A stretch of DNA of 64,000 nt from Bimastos eiseni (Eukaryota; Annelida; Clitellata; Crassiclitellata; Lumbricidae), in contig OY365816.1 in assembly GCA_959347315.1 (NCBI GenBank), positions 27,655,215-27,719,214 on the forward strand, read 5' to 3'. The notes under the pieces were generated by a model, which saw only the letters and a program-made list of their open reading frames with translations, was not told the DNA's origin and did no database searches. Below, one piece after another: positions 60,335 to 64,000 of the stretch (the first letter of the stretch is position 1; every line of letters begins with the position of its first letter). Both the position numbers and the translations under genes were made by a program.

Positions 60335-63287
60335 ATGTCGGAAAACGGTGAAACTACTAAACGAGCCCCATCGGTTCTCGAAGTCATGGACTGGGTGTCG
60401 GAATCTTTCACCCCGAAGAGCGGCAGTGAACCTCCTGCACTCGGCAGCCCGGTAAAGAACTCACGAGGTTTCGTCGACCCCTCGTACACTCCGAAGAAGC
60501 TGAAATGCTGGCCCCAACGTCTCGACGCAGACACTCTACAGGAAGACTACTCCACGGTCATGGTCCTCTACAGCGGAGGGACTATTGGGATGAAGACGAA
60601 AAACGGAGGTAAAATTCAATGTTGCGCGATGCCGGTTACATGATTTGCGACAGATGAGCTAGTAAGTAAGAGGACACAACGTAAATTTATATAGCGCTAT
60701 TGTTTTAACCGTTGTAGTTGAGAATTAAGATTGTAAGAAAAGCTGAGAAATCGATGTTAATGACATAATGGGTCTAACAGATGCTGAAAAGATGACCGAG
60801 TGGCAAGAACCAGTGTTGGATTGCATCATCGTAAGAGCTACTCTGATAACTGCAGATTTACCCACGGTTTATAATGTAATATTGAATTTATATAGCACTC
60901 ACTTTTAAATGATTTACTCATAATGGTGATCAATGCCCATCTTGTTTTTGTAGCAGGCCAAGAAAAATGTTAACTTACAGCATATATAAAAACAGTACTA
61001 TTGTAATTTAATATATTAATCTCCTTACAGATTACAGCATTGAACAGTTGCACACTGTTGCGGGTGAATTTAAAAATAAAGCGATTGATTATAAATGACA
61101 TTTAACATTGTCGATCAGTCGTAATTTATATTGTGCCCGTTAATATGGACTAGCCCAGTCTTTGATTTTTTGCTCTTTGCACAGCCCTATATAAATATCC
61201 TGTTTGAAAAACAGCAAAATCTCCACTTGGAAATGAAGCAGCACAGCTCCATGATTCTTGGGGACAATTCTGCCATGTTTATTTTCTTCGCCTTTCCATT
61301 TTGCTCGCAAGGTTTTAGCCGTCTGATGCGAGATAAAAGTGTGCTGAAGGAAATTAACTGGAAAGTTAGTGTCAAAGGAAACTTACAGTCCAGTTGCGAA
61401 TCCAGTAAACATATTTTCATGAGTCCAACGTACCTGCAGCCAAGGCACCACAAGACTCAGCCAATTACTGCATACATCCGAAGGGCATCCCTTCGGATTG
61501 ATGTTGTTACTGGTTATAGCAGAAGTACTTCAAAGTTTAGGCTGATTAAATTTAAACCAAGGTCGCTCTGTAAGTTTTGACATCAGTGTCAAGGGCCTTG
61601 TAAAAAACCATGTGATGGACCCACGTGTAGCTGGAGAGGAATTTAGATCTTGACAACGCATATTGTTGTTATTATTATTCTTTTTATTGATGTATTATTA
61701 TTATTATTATTATTGTTTATTATTATTATTTTTTTTGTCCTGAGGTACGTCATTCCCCCAGGGACTTAGAGATTATTATTATTATTATTATTTCCCAGAA
61801 GCAAATCTATGGAACCCTTGTGATTGCAAATTTTAGGGGAGCTTTGTTTTGGAATGGCTAGTTTTCACAGATCTGGTTTTGTTGGTTTGAAAGGTGTAAC
61901 AAAAGCCGCTTCATTGAAGCACTGGAAATCTATAGATATGCTTTGAACGAGAAAGTAGTCTCTCTGTTAGCTCATGATATCTGGGCATATCGGTAGCTTT
62001 AATTATTATTCTTTAGAATTATTTTCAATATTGTCGTCGTTGTCATCATCATTATTATTTTAATGTTTTCAAACTGTCTCAACACACATGATGGGTTAGT
62101 CATGCATGCAACACTTTCATTAGGTATGTGCTAGACCATTTCCCCTTAACCAAGACTCCAGTACTCCATACCAATTGATCTGGAATTCCTGGTGAAAAAT
62201 AAAAAAATAATCTGAATAGCTAGGTGGCAATCATTGACCCAATGAAATGATGCAACCGTTGTGGTAATGATATCAACGACTGATGATGATCCTTTTGTCT
62301 GTCTTGCAGTATATGTACCTGAGCCGAATTTCTTGGTGCCTGAGCTGAGGAAGCTACCGATCTTTCATGATCCCACCTACGCTGTTCAGTGTTCGCCGGA
62401 TGAGAATCAGCAGCCACTCGTGATTCCGTAATTATCAATCAATCAATCAATCAATCAATGAAACTTGATATTGCACCTCTTCAAGAAATCTATCTTCAAG
62501 AAATCTATTAAAAGGTGCTCCCAGTCCATGCATGTTTAAAGAGGAGAGATTTAAGAGAAGAGTAGAAAGAAGACGAGGAGTTCATAGATAAAAACCAGAG
62601 GAAGCCCATGGCTGTCGTAGCAGTAGGGTCCACAGCAGAGAAGGAACATTGCTACTGCACAGCAGTGCGTGAGAATTATGTCTTATGCAATGCCAACAGC
62701 TCATCCTAAATGTACATCTGTTTAATCAGTGATTAATTTAATCTAATGACTTTTGTAGCACTGTTGCTATTATGCACAGAGATATTTGCGTACGTACTTG
62801 CTTGCTTGTCTACGAACTTGCCGACCTGACCCACTTCCTGTTACAGGAGGCAGAAAGTGGGACGCAGGATAATCTACTGCGTCTATGAGTACGAACCCCT
62901 GCTCGATTCGTCCAACATGACTTACAATGACTACGCACGATTGGCTACAGATATTCAGGTCAGTGAGGCAGCGAATAGGAATCCTTGCATGCATGCCTAC
63001 ATACATTTAGGATTATTTCTACATTATAAATCTTCAATTTTCCTGCAGTCAGTGTTCGTATTTATCCTAGAGACACATCTCAAAGTGAGCAGAAATCATT
63101 TTCGATCACTCTTTTTTTGCAATGTGTCATTAAAATAATTTCATCTCTTTTAATTAAACAGAATAATTACACGAATTTCGATGGATTCGTTGTCCTGCAC
63201 GGAACGGACACAATGGCATACACTGCATCCGCTCTGTCGTTTATGCTGGAGAACCTTGGAAAACCGGTTATTCTCACTGGATCTCAG
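60335..63287 (+). CDS. ASPG: Type I asparaginase / 60-kDa lysophospholipase (ASPG-like), 5' part
   Basis: Exons 60335-60608, 62310-62427, 62847-62958 and 63162-63287 join in phase (630 nt, 210 residues); the gene continues past the right edge. The protein belongs to the cytoplasmic (AnsA-type) asparaginases, whose vertebrate member also has lysophospholipase and PAF-acetylhydrolase activity. Visible are '[12 protein letters not shown]' at the start of the catalytic domain, '[19 protein letters not shown]' and '[20 protein letters not shown]', which holds the second catalytic triad (GTDTM), then '[11 protein letters not shown]'. The first motif is normally YTGGTIGM with the first Thr as nucleophile; here it is Ser (codon AGC). 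About 75 Ser/Pro-rich residues precede the domain, longer than the human N-terminus. The C-terminal ankyrin repeats of the family are outside the window. Confidence 0.9.
60892..60930 (-). repeat. LINE 3'-end motif, reverse copy
   Basis: TTATATAGCACTCACTTTTA followed by ATGATTTACTCATAATGGTG; diverged reverse copy in ASPG intron 1. Confidence 0.4.
61670..61800. repeat. (ATT)n microsatellites
   Basis: Several short ATT runs in ASPG intron 1. The rest of that 1.7-kb intron shows no further gene; a 149-codon frame at 61131-61580 has no recognisable domain. Confidence 0.8.
62436..62525 (-). repeat. (AATC)n followed by a reverse LINE 3'-end motif
   Basis: ATCAATCAATCAATC then GATATTGCACCTCTTCAAGA and AAAAGGTGCTCCC, the reverse of the GGAGC.CCT...GGTGCAATATC tail. 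Confidence 0.55.
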
Positions 63288-63925
63288 GTGAGATTTCTTT
63301 CAACGATTCATTACGAGAAGATTTATACAGTGCTCCTTCAAGACGCCCAACCCCAGATGAAAAGGACAGCTTTAAGGCGACTATCTAAAGAGTCAGAATG
63401 GACTCCACGGGACAATCGCGATATCAACAAGAGTGTATTCCAGAGCGAGGAGTCAATCGCGGAGAAGGCGGGATTATGGTAAGTGGCTGTGCTAGCAAAG
63501 AGGCAAAGGGGAATGATTGGTGTGCCCACCTCAGTTGAGCCGAGAGAATGGCGACCTGGTGCACTCAAGGTTGAGCTGCAAAGTTTCCAAAGGCCATAAT
63601 GCAGGAATGGGTGAGTGTAGTGGTGGTGTCTGGAGTAAATGCGCAAAGCTGATTTAACTGGTAGAATGAATCACGGCAGAGTCGGGCAATATGAGGAGCT
63701 AAGGTAAGTAAACTCTTGGTCAAGAATGCTTAAGACACCTTGTTGAAACATTGGCCTTAGTCTTGTCTTTTCTGGATACTTTCGGGAATGTTGTCAGATC
63801 TCTGACAACTCTGAATGCGACTCCAGTGGAGACTCTACCGGTTATCCGTGTGTTATCTCTTTATGTTTCAATGTCTAGGTGTTGATTTTTTAATGACACC
63901 GTTCCATATCAAAGATGATTTGTTG

Positions 63926-63985
63926 TTGCCCTCCTCCTTTCTCTGGGCTTGAGACTGGCACTGTCAAAGTGTCCAAACAGTGGTG
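63926..63985 (+). repeat. Dispersed repeat with GCCCTCCTCCTTTCTCTGGGCTT core
   Basis: The core and the following 'GAGACTGGCACTG' recur at 19358-19412, 32612-32662 and 34352-34385 (as 'CCAGGCT...GGGACTGGCAC'). Family not recognised. Confidence 0.55.
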
Positions 63986-64000
63986 GAGTTTGTATGAATG

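Noticed and set aside
61131..61580. A 149-codon plus-strand frame in ASPG intron 1
   Set aside because: No domain recognised and it does not fit the ASPG reading phase; kept only as a note.

Overview
The window is nuclear DNA from an intron-rich animal genome. The base track shows long introns with standard splice signals, many microsatellites and minisatellites, LINE and SINE debris, and six recognisable animal protein-coding loci. The density of repeats, the frequent 'aggccta' words and the gene set suggest a marine invertebrate, perhaps an echinoderm or other deuterostome. This is an impression, not a demonstrated assignment. No bacterial, organellar, rRNA or CRISPR features were seen.

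Layout. 1-1103 (minus): the first three coding exons of a METTL22-type lysine methyltransferase; the rest lies off the left edge. 4280-7017 (plus): an intact four-exon monoacylglycerol/diacylglycerol acyltransferase (MOGAT2/DGAT2 family, 341 codons). Two decayed tandem copies follow (about 8582-10971 and 11450-15093), plus a 44-bp stray piece of exon 3. 15568-28849, probably reaching about 31356 (minus): a large NACHT and WD-repeat protein of the NWD/TEP1 kind, with a core of 2015 residues in 12 exons whose phases all agree; its Walker A lysine is replaced by valine. 36185-48237 (minus): a complete 13-exon mitochondrial acetyl-CoA synthetase (ACSS1, 701 residues). 54008-59267 (minus): a complete 9-exon alpha-SNAP (NAPA, 292 residues). 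60335 to beyond the right edge (plus): the first four exons of a type I asparaginase/60-kDa lysophospholipase (ASPG), arranged head-to-head with NAPA.

Exon borders were worked out by hand from splice signals, reading phase and protein family similarity. For NWD, ACSS1, NAPA and the intact MOGAT copy, the summed exons are an exact multiple of three with no internal stop, which is strong support. The genes do not form an obvious pathway. MOGAT, ACSS1 and ASPG all touch lipid or acetyl metabolism, but this is probably chance proximity.

Points worth a second look are the degenerate P-loop in the NACHT gene, the shared loss of the HGRG motif in the two acyltransferase pseudogenes, and two GC-AG introns supported by phase. 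Others are a 171-bp repeat whose core is far better conserved than its flanks, a 21-bp minisatellite on both sides of one ACSS1 exon, a (GTCA)n tract of decoy splice donors just inside ACSS1 intron 1, and a Thr-to-Ser change at the nucleophile position of the asparaginase.
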